Below, piece after piece: positions 1 to 7,201 of a stretch of DNA of 64,000 nucleotides. The notes below the pieces were generated by a model. It had not been told where the DNA came from. It made no database searches and saw only the letters and a program-made list of their open reading frames with translations. The stretch's first letter is position 1. Every line of letters begins with the position of its first letter. The stretch lies in contig NZ_CP011930.1 in NCBI RefSeq assembly GCF_001040945.1, positions 2,333,704 to 2,397,703 of the forward strand, in the 5' to 3' direction. The stretch is from Herbaspirillum seropedicae. Lineage in GTDB: Bacteria; Pseudomonadota; Gammaproteobacteria; Burkholderiales; Burkholderiaceae_D. Position numbers and translations under genes: made by a program.

Positions 1-795
1 GTAGGCATTGGGATCCTTGGGGGCGATTTCGATGACGCGCAACAGGTGTTCGTGGGCCTCGTCGATCCGGTTCAGCTTCAGGTAGGAATCGGCAATCTTG
101 TTGTGCGCATAGGTATCCTGCGGATCGAGCAGGATGGCCGTCTTGTGGGACTCGATGGCTTCCTTGTACATCTCCATGGCATGGAAGGCCTCGCCCAGGG
201 CGGTATGGGACGGCGCGAAACTGATCTGCAGTTCCAGCGACTTCAGGATCACAGCCACGGCTTCGTTGTAGCGTTTGCATTCGATCAGGGCGCGGCCGAG
301 GTGGGAGAGGGGGCCGGGCGCATTGGGTTCGCGCTTGACGGCGTCCTCGAAGTAGGCGACCGAGGCTTCCGGGTCGTTCTTCTCGTGCAGCGCATTGGCC
401 AGGCCTATGCGCGAGGCGCGGTGGTCCCGGTCGATGCGGATGGCGTGTTCGTAGAGGGCGATGGCTTCGTCGATGCGATCCTGGCTCAGCACCGTGCCGG
501 CCAGGTTGCTCATGTATTCGGCGTTTTCCGGATCGGCTTCGATGGCCTTGCGCAGATAGGCTTCGGCGTCGGCGAACTTGCCTTCGTGCATGGCCACCAG
601 TCCGCGCGCATGATTGGCGAACACCAGCGTGGGATTGCGCGACAGGACCGCCATGCATAACGCCTTGGCTTCGTCGGTCTTGCGGCTATCCAGCAGGTCA
701 AGCGCCTTGCGCACGTCGAGCAGGTCTTGCAGGGGATGCTTGGGCGGCGGGGTGGCCGGCTTGCCGTGCTTGTTGCTGTTCTTGCGCGTCGACAT
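1..795 (-). CDS. TPR-repeat protein, N-terminal part (runs off the window)
   Basis: On the minus strand an ATG at 795 opens a frame with no stop to the window edge (265 codons), so only the N-terminal part is present. After a basic, Pro-rich start (MSTRKNSNKHGKPATPPPKH) the protein is a run of roughly 34-residue helical repeats with the TPR spacing of small and aromatic residues, for example AEAYLRKAIEADPENAEY, DEAIALYEHAIRIDRDHRAS and KEAIESHKTAILLDPQDTYA. TPR arrays are protein-binding scaffolds. No signal peptide or membrane segment is seen, so it is probably cytoplasmic. The missing C-terminus could carry a catalytic domain (some proteins of this type end in a glycosyltransferase), so I give no specific function. 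Confidence 0.8.
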   Translation of the reverse strand, partial: MSTRKNSNKHGKPATPPPKHPLQDLLDVRKALDLLDSRKTDEAKALCMAVLSRNPTLVFANHARGLVAMHEGKFADAEAYLRKAIEADPENAEYMSNLAGTVLSQDRIDEAIALYEHAIRIDRDHRASRIGLANALHEKNDPEASVAYFEDAVKREPNAPGPLSHLGRALIECKRYNEAVAVILKSLELQISFAPSHTALGEAFHAMEMYKEAIESHKTAILLDPQDTYAHNKIADSYLKLNRIDEAHEHLLRVIEIAPKDPNAY

Positions 796-900
796 CGAAG
801 GGGGTCCTTGTGGTTGGGTGCTGTAGTTGCACCGGATATAGCTTTCCAGCAGGGATGATATGCGCGCCGAAGTCCAGGCGAAGAGGAAAACAGAAAGCAA

Positions 901-927
901 AAAACCTTCGTTTTAGACGAAGGTTTT
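901..927 (-). terminator. Rho-independent terminator of lexA
   Basis: A 10-bp stem (AAAACCTTCG / CGAAGGTTTT) with a 7-nt loop lies about 65 bp past the lexA stop. On the minus strand it continues into TTGCTTTC, so it most likely ends lexA transcripts before the TPR gene. Confidence 0.75.
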
Positions 928-992
928 GCATGAACGGGTGCTTCCGGGCCGCAGTGCAGAGCTTTCTGCGGCGCGGTGGCGGCCCCTGGCGC

Positions 993-1643
993 CTAGTTCC
1001 AGCTGCGCATGAGCCCTACGGCCAGGCCTTCCAGGGCGAACTGTTCTTCGTTGGGCTTGACGATGATGGGTTTGAAGTCGGGATTTTCGGGGAAGAGGGT
1101 GATCACCGAGCCGGTCTTCTGGTAGCGCTTGACCGTGACTTCGTCAGCCAGCCGGGCCACGACGATCTGGCCATTGCGGGCCTGGTCGGTCTTGCGCACG
1201 GCCAGCAGGTCGCCATCGAGGATGCCGGCGTCGCGCATGGACATGCCGCGTACCTTGAGCAGATAGTCCGGCTTGCCGGAGAACATGGCTGGGTCGACCT
1301 GGTAGGTCTTTTCCACGTGTTCCTGTGCCAGGATGGGGGAGCCTGCGGCCACGCGCCCGATCAGCGGCAGGCTCAGTTGCATCAGGGCCGGGTGGGGCAG
1401 CGCCATCTGGCGGCTGGCAGCCTGGCCGCCCGGTTCGCGCAGGCGGATGCCGCGCGAGGTGCCGGGCGAGATCTCGATGGCGCCCTTGCGCGCCAGGGCC
1501 TGCAGGTGCTCTTCGGCAGCATTGGCAGAGCGAAAGCCCAGCTCTGCGGCAATCTCGGCGCGCGTGGGAGGGAAGCCGGTGTTCTCGATGGCGTTCTTGA
1601 TCAGGTTCAGGATTTGTTCCTGGCGCGCGGTCAGTTTGAGCAT
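993..1643 (-). CDS. lexA: LexA, SOS-response repressor and self-cleaving protease
   Basis: 216 residues, the usual LexA length. The N-terminal winged helix-turn-helix (about residues 1-70) contains [20 protein letters not shown]. The C-terminal S24 peptidase domain carries the Ala100-Gly101 cleavage bond (RVAAGSP), the catalytic Ser135 (GMSM) and Lys172 (TVKRY). LexA represses DNA-repair genes and cleaves itself when RecA filaments form on single-stranded DNA. A perfect SOS box lies 43 bp upstream of the ATG, so the gene is autoregulated. It is monocistronic, with its own terminator, and is divergent from the rpsF operon. Confidence 0.98.
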   Translation of the reverse strand: MLKLTARQEQILNLIKNAIENTGFPPTRAEIAAELGFRSANAAEEHLQALARKGAIEISPGTSRGIRLREPGGQAASRQMALPHPALMQLSLPLIGRVAAGSPILAQEHVEKTYQVDPAMFSGKPDYLLKVRGMSMRDAGILDGDLLAVRKTDQARNGQIVVARLADEVTVKRYQKTGSVITLFPENPDFKPIIVKPNEEQFALEGLAVGLMRSWN

Positions 1644-1685
1644 GGAAGGGCCTTTCTCTCGGGGAAGGCTGTGTGGATGAACAGT

Positions 1686-1701
1686 CTGTATTTTTATACA
1701 G
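1686..1701. promoter_or_regulatory. LexA (SOS) box
   Basis: CTGTATTTTTATACAG matches the CTGT-N8-ACAG LexA operator exactly. It overlaps the predicted lexA -10 element and is the only clear SOS box I noticed in this intergenic region. Confidence 0.93.
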
Positions 1702-1719
1702 GTGCAATCCTTGTGTCAA
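1693..1719 (-). promoter_or_regulatory. Predicted lexA promoter
   Basis: Read on the minus strand, TTGACA (1719-1714) and TATAAA (1698-1693) are separated by 15 bp. The spacer is a little short, but the -10 lies inside the SOS box, as expected for repression by LexA itself. Confidence 0.55.
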
Positions 1720-1805
1720 CGGCAACATGCATTTCCAGCGGTCGAAAAAGCGGCTTTTGCGGTTTTTCTTCACTTATGTTCACTTATGGATAGATGGGCA
1801 GCTGG

Positions 1806-1823
1806 CCCTCTATATATAGAGGG
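1806..1823. repeat. 18-bp perfect palindrome
   Basis: CCCTCTATATATAGAGGG is identical to its own reverse complement. It lies between lexA and rpsF, about 105 bp from the SOS box and 115 bp upstream of the rpsF -35. It could be an operator for an unidentified regulator; there is no T-tract to suggest a terminator. Confidence 0.6.
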
Positions 1824-1937
1824 GTTGAAAATGGTGAGGGGATCGCTCTCTTCCTGCGCCCAGCGCCTTCCTGCGTCTTCTTGTCCTTCAATGAAGGTGA
1901 TTTGTCTCTGCCAGGCGTCGGTCGGACCTGCCGATGA

Positions 1938-1966
1938 TTGCTGTTCTATCCAAAAGCTTGTATGAT
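1938..1966 (+). promoter_or_regulatory. Predicted promoter of the rpsF operon
   Basis: TTGCTG (1938-1943), a 17-bp spacer and TATGAT (1961-1966) fit a housekeeping sigma70 promoter. The start point would be near 1973, giving a leader of about 67 nt before rpsF. Confidence 0.7.
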
Positions 1967-1982
1967 CTTGGGTTTTCCTCTT

Positions 1983-2010
1983 CCCACACCCGTCTTGACG
2001 CCGGGGTGGG
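1983..2010 (+). promoter_or_regulatory. Leader hairpin upstream of rpsF, candidate S6:S18 binding element
   Basis: CCCAC-A-CCCG (1983-1992) pairs with CGGG-GTGGG (2002-2010). This gives a 9-bp stem with one bulged A and a 9-nt loop, inside the predicted 5' leader. There is no T-tract. Many bacteria carry an S6:S18-binding mRNA hairpin before rpsF that mimics 16S rRNA; position and C/G-rich stem fit, but I could not check the full motif. Confidence 0.45.
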
Positions 2011-2039
2011 CGTCTTCAATAAGTCCATAAGGAGTCTAC

Positions 2040-2405
2040 ATGCGTCATTATGAAATCGTATTTATCGTCCACCCGGACCAAAGCGAGCAAGTGCCGGCGA
2101 TGATCGAGCGTTACAAGGGCATCGTCACCACCCGCGGCGGCAAGGTCCACCGTGTCGAAGATTGGGGTCGTCGTCAACTGGCCTACCAGATCCAGAAGCT
2201 GGCCAAGGCTCACTACGTCTGCCTGAACATCGAAGTCGACAGCGAAACGCTGGCTGAAATCGAAACCGGCTTCAAGTTCAACGACGCCGTCCTGCGCCAC
2301 CTGACCGTCAAGATGAAGAAGGCCGAAACCGGTCCTTCCCCCATCCTGAAGGCAGTGCAGAAGGAAGACGCGGCCAAGAGCCGTACCGAAGCTCCGGCAG
2401 CTTAA
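2040..2405 (+). CDS. rpsF: 30S ribosomal protein S6
   Basis: 121 residues beginning [20 protein letters not shown], with the S6 core [16 protein letters not shown] and an Ala/Glu-rich tail. S6 binds S18 and 16S rRNA in the platform of the small subunit. The start has a good site (AAGGAG) just upstream. It is the first gene of rpsF-priB-rpsR-rplI, a conserved order, and is probably feedback regulated through the leader hairpin. Confidence 0.98.
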   Translation: MRHYEIVFIVHPDQSEQVPAMIERYKGIVTTRGGKVHRVEDWGRRQLAYQIQKLAKAHYVCLNIEVDSETLAEIETGFKFNDAVLRHLTVKMKKAETGPSPILKAVQKEDAAKSRTEAPAA

Positions 2406-2426
2406 GCGCTGCGAACATCGCGGAGA

Positions 2427-2726
2427 GTGAACCAGTTTCAAGTCATCGCCAGCCTGGCCGAACGTGATGTCCTACGTTATACGCCGGCCGGTATACCGAT
2501 TGTCACTGCCAGGTTGCAGCATCAGTCGGAACAGGTGGAAGCTGGCATGAAGCGTCAGGTCGAATTCGAGATCGCGGCGCTGGCAGCGGGGGAAATCTCG
2601 GGTGCGCTCAACAGGGCGGCACTGGGTGAAATCTTCCGGTTCACCGGCTTTCTGGCCCGCAGGAATCGCAACAGCAAGAGCGTCGTGTTTCATATCGTTG
2701 ATTTTGGCCCGGTCGCGCCGGATTGA
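2427..2726 (+). CDS. priB: PriB, primosomal replication protein N
   Basis: 99 residues with an SSB-like OB fold: LQHQSEQVEAGMKRQVEFEI in the middle and RFTGFLARRNRNSKSVVFHI near the end. PriB stabilises PriA on stalled forks and helps load DnaB during replication restart. The GTG start at 2427 is preceded by CGGAGA; no ATG fits. Its place between rpsF and rpsR is the standard proteobacterial arrangement and links it to dnaB downstream. Confidence 0.93.
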   Translation: MNQFQVIASLAERDVLRYTPAGIPIVTARLQHQSEQVEAGMKRQVEFEIAALAAGEISGALNRAALGEIFRFTGFLARRNRNSKSVVFHIVDFGPVAPD

Positions 2727-2781
2727 GCGGCGCAAGGTAGCCAAACAGACCTTACCCAATTTTTAGATACAGGAGCCAACC

Positions 2782-3066
2782 ATGGCATTCGGTAAAAAGT
2801 TCGATAAAAGCAAGCTGAAAAACAAGCGTCAACAGCAAAACCCGCTGTTCAAGCGCAAGAAATTCTGCCGTTTCACCGCCGCTGGCGTTGAACAGGTCGA
2901 TTACAAGGACGTGGACACCCTGAAGGACTTCGTCCAGGAAAACGGCAAGATCATGCCGGCACGCCTGACCGGTACCAAGGCCCACTACCAGCGTCAAGTT
3001 GACACCGCCATCAAGCGCGCGCGTTACCTGGCCCTGCTGCCGTACACCGATCTGCACAACGCGTAA
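2782..3066 (+). CDS. rpsR: 30S ribosomal protein S18
   Basis: 94 residues. The first 20 are basic ([20 protein letters not shown]) and are followed by the S18 core ([20 protein letters not shown]) and the C-terminal [14 protein letters not shown]18 pairs with S6 on the 30S platform. A clear ribosome site (AGGAGC) precedes the ATG. It is slightly longer than the E. coli protein because of the N-terminal extension, which is common in betaproteobacteria. Confidence 0.97.
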   Translation: MAFGKKFDKSKLKNKRQQQNPLFKRKKFCRFTAAGVEQVDYKDVDTLKDFVQENGKIMPARLTGTKAHYQRQVDTAIKRARYLALLPYTDLHNA

Positions 3067-3092
3067 TCTGCGCCGAGAAATAGGAGAAAAAC

Positions 3093-3545
3093 ATGCAAGT
3101 CATTCTGTTGGAAAAAATCGTGAATCTCGGCGGTCTGGGTGATGTCGTGCGCGTCAAGGACGGTTTCGCACGCAACTTCCTGATCCCGCAACGCAAGGCC
3201 CGCCGCGCTACCGATGCAGCCATCGCTGAATTCGAAGCCAAGCGCGCTGAACTGGAAAAGGCTGCTGCCGAGAAGCTGGCCGCTGCCCAAGCCCAAGGCG
3301 AAAAGCTGGCCGGCGCTACCGTTGAAGTTTCGCAGAAGGCCGGCGTTGACGGTCGTCTGTTCGGTTCGGTGACCAACTTCGACATCGCTGAAGCCCTGGG
3401 CAAGAAGGGCTTCGCCGTGGAAAAGGCGCAAGTGCGTCTGCCCAACGGCCCGCTGAAGATCGTTGGCGAACACCCCGTGTCGGTGGCTCTGCACACCGAC
3501 GTGGTGGTCGATGTCACCATCGCAGTCAAGGGCGAGCAAGCGTAA
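3093..3545 (+). CDS. rplI: 50S ribosomal protein L9
   Basis: 150 residues. The N-terminal domain has the L9 signature ([20 protein letters not shown] and [13 protein letters not shown]), then a long Lys/Glu/Ala helix (about residues 50-75) and the C-terminal domain ([13 protein letters not shown]). L9 binds 23S rRNA at the L1 stalk base and helps maintain reading frame. AGGAG lies 8 bp before the ATG. It is the last gene of the operon and is followed by a terminator. Confidence 0.98.
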   Translation: MQVILLEKIVNLGGLGDVVRVKDGFARNFLIPQRKARRATDAAIAEFEAKRAELEKAAAEKLAAAQAQGEKLAGATVEVSQKAGVDGRLFGSVTNFDIAEALGKKGFAVEKAQVRLPNGPLKIVGEHPVSVALHTDVVVDVTIAVKGEQA

Positions 3546-3579
3546 TACGCCTGTTTGCTGCAATTCGTTTTGCAATAGA

Positions 3580-3605
3580 AAAGCCGGGTTCGCCTGGCTT
3601 TTTTA
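3580..3605 (+). terminator. Terminator of the rpsF-rplI operon
   Basis: AAGCCGGG and CCTGGCTT form a short GC stem (one G-U) around a TTCG loop, followed by TTTTTATTG. It sits 35 bp after rplI and separates that operon from dnaB. Confidence 0.85.
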
Positions 3606-3745
3606 TTGTCAGTTTGATCAAGATATCCCGCTTCTGGCGGCCGCATTGGCCGGGGCGGCGGATGTCTTGATGTTGCATTCGTTCGCACGCAGCATCGGGG
3701 TGTGCAAAAACGTCCGCCCTGACCAACGGCTTCACATCAGCAGGT

Positions 3746-3751
3746 TATAAT
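3746..3751 (+). promoter_or_regulatory. TATAAT element overlapping the dnaB start
   Basis: A perfect TATAAT lies 7 bp before the ATG at 3759 and overlaps the alternative ATG at 3750. If it is the -10, transcription would begin at about 3758-3759. No convincing -35 is seen; the nearest, CTGACC, is 21 bp away. Confidence 0.45.
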
Positions 3752-3758
3752 GCGCGCC

Positions 3759-5195
3759 ATGAAAGAATCGTCCCGCGGCAATCCAGAATTTTTCCGTGGC
3801 CAGAAGGAGTCCTCCGATCCCCAGATCGACGCGCTCCGCGTGCCGCCACACTCCATCGAGGCCGAGCAGTCGGTGCTGGGCGGCCTGCTGCTGGATAACG
3901 CGGCCTGGGACCGCATCGCCGACTTCGTCAGCGCCGAGGACTTCTACCGCTACGATCACCGCATCATCTTCGAGCACATCGTCAAGCTCATCAACAGCAC
4001 CAAGCCGGCTGACGTCATCACCGTCTACGAGGCCATGTCCACCAGCGGCAAGGCCGAAGAGGTGGGCGGCCTGGTGTACCTGAACGCGCTGGCGCAAAAT
4101 ACGCCTTCAGCGGCCAACATCCGCCGCTATGCCGAGATCGTCCGTGATCGCGGCATCCTGCGCAAGCTCATCACGGTGGCCGACGAAATCTCCGGCAATG
4201 CCTTCAATCCGCAGGGCAAGGATGTGAAGTCCATGCTGGATGAGGCCGAATCCAAGATCTTCGCCATTGCTGAAGAAGGTTCGCGCGGCTCGCAGGGCTT
4301 CATGGAAATCCAGCCGCTGTTGACGCAAGTGGTCGAGCGCATCGATGAGCTCTACAACCGCGACAGCTCCAGCGATATCACCGGTGTGCCCACCGGCTTC
4401 ATGGACCTGGACAAGATGACTTCCGGCCTGCAGCCAGGCGACCTGATCATCGTGGCCGGTCGTCCCTCCATGGGCAAGACCGCGTTCTCGATCAACATTG
4501 GCGAACACGTCGCCATCGAATCGGGCCTGCCTGTAGCGGTGTTTTCGATGGAAATGGGCGGCGCCCAGCTGGCCATGCGTATGCTGGGCTCGGTCGGCCG
4601 CCTGGACCAGCACCGCCTGCGTACCGGTCGCCTGCTCGATGAGGACTGGCCGCGCCTGACGCACGCCATCCAGAAGATGAACGATGCCCAGTTCTACATC
4701 GACGAAACGCCGGCCCTGTCGCCCATCGAATTGCGCGCACGCTCGCGCCGCCTGGCCCGCCAATGCGGCAAGCTGGGCCTGATCATCATCGACTACCTGC
4801 AGCTGATGTCGGGCAACGGCGGCAGCTCTTCCGAAAACCGCGCCTCTGAAATCTCGGAAATCTCGCGGAGCTTGAAGGGCCTGGCCAAGGAGCTCAATTG
4901 CCCGGTCATTGCCCTGTCGCAGCTGAACCGCTCGCTGGAACAACGCCCCAACAAGCGCCCCGTGATGTCCGACTTGCGCGAATCGGGCGCCATCGAGCAG
5001 GATGCTGACGTTATTTTGTTCATCTACCGTGATGAAGTTTACAATCCTGACTCTCCCGACAAGGGGACGGCGGAAATCATCATCGGCAAGCAGCGTAATG
5101 GTCCGATTGGCAGCATTCGCCTCTCGTTTCTGGGGATGTATACCAAGTACGACAACTACATCGGTAATCTGGCGCAACCCTACGGCGGCGACTGA
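3759..5195 (+). CDS. dnaB: DnaB, replicative DNA helicase
   Basis: 478 residues from the ATG at 3759 (an in-frame ATG at 3750 adds three). The N-terminal DnaB domain (about residues 20-125, PPHSIEAEQSVLGGLLLDNA) is followed by the RecA-like ATPase with Walker A GRPSMGKT near residue 236, Walker B LIIIDYLQLMSG and the arginine-finger region SRSLKGLAKELNCPV. The hexamer unwinds DNA ahead of the replisome and binds primase. No Shine-Dalgarno precedes either start, and a TATAAT abuts it, so the mRNA may be leaderless. No intein interrupts the P-loop. Confidence 0.97.
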   Translation: MKESSRGNPEFFRGQKESSDPQIDALRVPPHSIEAEQSVLGGLLLDNAAWDRIADFVSAEDFYRYDHRIIFEHIVKLINSTKPADVITVYEAMSTSGKAEEVGGLVYLNALAQNTPSAANIRRYAEIVRDRGILRKLITVADEISGNAFNPQGKDVKSMLDEAESKIFAIAEEGSRGSQGFMEIQPLLTQVVERIDELYNRDSSSDITGVPTGFMDLDKMTSGLQPGDLIIVAGRPSMGKTAFSINIGEHVAIESGLPVAVFSMEMGGAQLAMRMLGSVGRLDQHRLRTGRLLDEDWPRLTHAIQKMNDAQFYIDETPALSPIELRARSRRLARQCGKLGLIIIDYLQLMSGNGGSSSENRASEISEISRSLKGLAKELNCPVIALSQLNRSLEQRPNKRPVMSDLRESGAIEQDADVILFIYRDEVYNPDSPDKGTAEIIIGKQRNGPIGSIRLSFLGMYTKYDNYIGNLAQPYGGD

Positions 5196-5273
5196 TCGAT
5201 TTCCGGCGGCGCGGCAGATGCGCGCCGTCGAACAAGGATCACGGGAGGCTTGTCGCCGCCCGTGTCATGCAAG

Positions 5274-5378
5274 ACGGAGGGCTCCCGAGGCCCTCCGTGC
5301 AGTACCGGCAGGGCGGGGATTCCGGCTTTTAAGGGGCCATACCGCAGGCCGGTTCGAGACGGCGCCCGAGACGGGCGC
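5274..5378 (+). other. Two hairpins between dnaB and the DUF47 gene
   Basis: ACGGAGGGC / GCCCTCCGT (5274-5282, 5290-5298) is a perfect 9-bp stem. GCGCCCG / CGGGCGC (5362-5368, 5372-5378) is a perfect 7-bp stem with a 3-nt loop, 22 bp before the next ATG. Neither has a T-tract. The first may mark the 3' end of dnaB transcripts; the second may affect translation of the downstream gene. Confidence 0.5.
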
Positions 5379-5400
5379 TAACCATTGATGAGAGAGAAAA

Positions 5401-6027
5401 ATGTTTGGACGATTGATGCCGACGGAAGGCAAATTCTTTGACCTTTTCAATCAGCATGCAGAGCTGGCGGTCAAGTGTGCGAAAGAGATGGTAGCGCTGA
5501 TGACCAATTTCGATGACCTCGAAATCCGTGTGCATGCCATTGAAGCCGTCGAGAAAGAAGCCGACAAGGTCACGCACAATGCCATCGAACTGCTGCACAA
5601 GACCTTCATCACCCCGCTGGACCGCGACGACATCCACCAGTTGATCACCCGCATGGATGACATCCTGGACCTGCTCGAAGACGCCGCCCAGACCATCTCC
5701 CTCTACGACATCAAGGCCATCACCCCCGAAGCCAAGCGCCTGGCCGAGCTGTGCCTGTCCTGTGCGGAGAAGGTGCAATCGGCAGTGGGTCTGCTGTCGA
5801 ACATGGACAATTCGCGCCAGATCCTGGCCATCTGCCAGGAGATCGACCGCCTGGAGTCCGACGCCGACCATGTCATGCGCGCGGCCATGTCCAAGCTGTT
5901 CCGCGATGAACCGGATGTGCGCACGCTCATCAAGCTCAAGGCCATCTACGAAATCCTGGAAACCGTCACCGACCGCTGCGAAGACGTAGCCAACATCATC
6001 GAAGGCATCATCGTCGAAAACGCCTGA
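5401..6027 (+). CDS. DUF47 / PhoU-like Pit accessory protein
   Basis: 208 residues, all-helical, of the PhoU-related DUF47 family (start MFGRLMPTEGKFFDLFNQHA; internal LDRDDIHQLITRMDDILDLL). Members sit next to Pit-type phosphate transporters and act as cytoplasmic regulators or partners. The acidic pattern around DRDD and ESDADHV resembles the metal-binding motifs of PhoU proteins. It is 61 bp upstream of pit and almost certainly co-transcribed. A 7-bp hairpin (6039-6066) lies between the two genes. Confidence 0.9.
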   Translation: MFGRLMPTEGKFFDLFNQHAELAVKCAKEMVALMTNFDDLEIRVHAIEAVEKEADKVTHNAIELLHKTFITPLDRDDIHQLITRMDDILDLLEDAAQTISLYDIKAITPEAKRLAELCLSCAEKVQSAVGLLSNMDNSRQILAICQEIDRLESDADHVMRAAMSKLFRDEPDVRTLIKLKAIYEILETVTDRCEDVANIIEGIIVENA

Positions 6028-6088
6028 TCCCCCGGCGTAGCGGCGATTCCTCAGGGGGACGCCGCTGGCTTCACACAACGGTTTCCCC

Positions 6089-7096
6089 ATGCAAACAATC
6101 CAAATCAGCTTACATATCCTCGCGTTGTTGATCGTCCTGGCGCTGCTGTTCGACTTCATGAACGGCTTCCACGACGCCGCCAATGCAATCGCCACCGTGG
6201 TCTCCACGGGCGTGCTGCGCCCGCAGACGGCCGTGGCCATGGCCGCCTTCTTCAACCTGGCCGCCGTGTTCGTCTTCCACCAGCTGCACGTGGCGGCCTC
6301 GGTCGGCAAGGGCACCATCGAGCCGGCCATCGTTGACCAGTACGTCATCTTCGGGGCCCTGATCGGCGCCATTTTCTGGAACCTGGTGACCTGGTACTAC
6401 GGTATCCCGTCCTCGTCCTCGCACGCGCTCATCGGCGGCCTGGTCGGCTCGGCTGTGGCCAAGGCCGGCACTGGCGCGCTGATCTCGGCGGGCCTGTTGA
6501 AGACGATCCTCTTCATCGTGCTCTCGCCCTTGCTGGGCCTGGTGTTCGGCTCCTTGATGATGCTCGTGGTGTCATGGATATTCTTCCGCTCCACGCCGCG
6601 CAAGATCGATGGCTGGTTCCGCCGCCTGCAACTGCTGTCGGCCTCCATGTACAGCCTGGGTCACGGCGGCAATGACGCGCAGAAGACCATCGGCATCATC
6701 TGGATGCTGCTGATCGCCTCCGGCTATTCCTCGCCGGAAGCGCCGCCGATGTGGGTGATCATTTCCTGCTACTGCGCCATCAGCCTGGGCACGCTCTTTG
6801 GCGGCTGGCGCATCGTCAAGACCATGGGCCAGAAGATCACCAAGTTGAAGCCGGTCGGCGGATTCTGCGCCGAAACCGGTGGTGCGATCACCTTGTTCAT
6901 CGCCACCGCCCTGGGTATCCCGGTCTCGACCACCCACACCATCACCGGCGCCATCGTCGGCGTGGGCGCGGCGCAGAAGATGTCGGCCGTACGCTGGGGC
7001 GTGGCCAGCAACATCGTCTGGGCCTGGATCTTCACCATCCCGGCCTCGGCCTTCGTGGCGGCGATCGCCTGGTGGATCGGCGTGCACGTGCTGTAA
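6089..7096 (+). CDS. pit: Pit-family inorganic phosphate transporter
   Basis: 335 residues with about ten hydrophobic segments. The two PHO4-family signature regions are present: FMNGFHDAANAIATVVSTG near residue 25 and GHGGNDAQKTIGIIWM near residue 190. Another conserved segment is GIPVSTTHTITGAIVG near the end. Pit carriers move metal-phosphate with protons across the inner membrane at low affinity. It is shorter than E. coli PitA, as is typical for DUF47-linked Pit proteins. No Pho box was recognised upstream. Confidence 0.95.
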   Translation: MQTIQISLHILALLIVLALLFDFMNGFHDAANAIATVVSTGVLRPQTAVAMAAFFNLAAVFVFHQLHVAASVGKGTIEPAIVDQYVIFGALIGAIFWNLVTWYYGIPSSSSHALIGGLVGSAVAKAGTGALISAGLLKTILFIVLSPLLGLVFGSLMMLVVSWIFFRSTPRKIDGWFRRLQLLSASMYSLGHGGNDAQKTIGIIWMLLIASGYSSPEAPPMWVIISCYCAISLGTLFGGWRIVKTMGQKITKLKPVGGFCAETGGAITLFIATALGIPVSTTHTITGAIVGVGAAQKMSAVRWGVASNIVWAWIFTIPASAFVAAIAWWIGVHVL

Positions 7097-7138
7097 GCCA
7101 GCCGTTGCAGCCGCTGCGTGTGCAGCGGTCGCCCAAAA

Positions 7139-7170
7139 GCAAAAAGCCACGTTTTCACGTGGCTTTTTGC
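7139..7170. terminator. Bidirectional terminator between pit and phoH-like gene
   Basis: GCAAAAAGCCACG and CGTGGCTTTTTGC form a perfect 13-bp stem with a 6-nt loop, with A and T runs on both sides. It can end pit on the plus strand and the PhoH-like gene on the minus strand. Confidence 0.9.
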
Positions 7171-7201
7171 TTTGCTGCTCAAGAAAACTACATCTACGTC
7201 C

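Larger units (their letters stand above)
1644..2039. other. lexA-rpsF divergent intergenic region
   Basis: About 400 bp with no credible gene. It holds the lexA promoter and SOS box, an 18-bp perfect palindrome (1806-1823), the rpsF promoter and a leader hairpin. Small open frames here lack coding character and ribosome sites. Confidence 0.7.

Noticed and set aside
5345..5378. tRNA-like T-loop (GGTTCGAGAC)
   Set aside because: No matching acceptor stem, anticodon arm or CCA end nearby; it is part of a GC-rich leader with simple hairpins.
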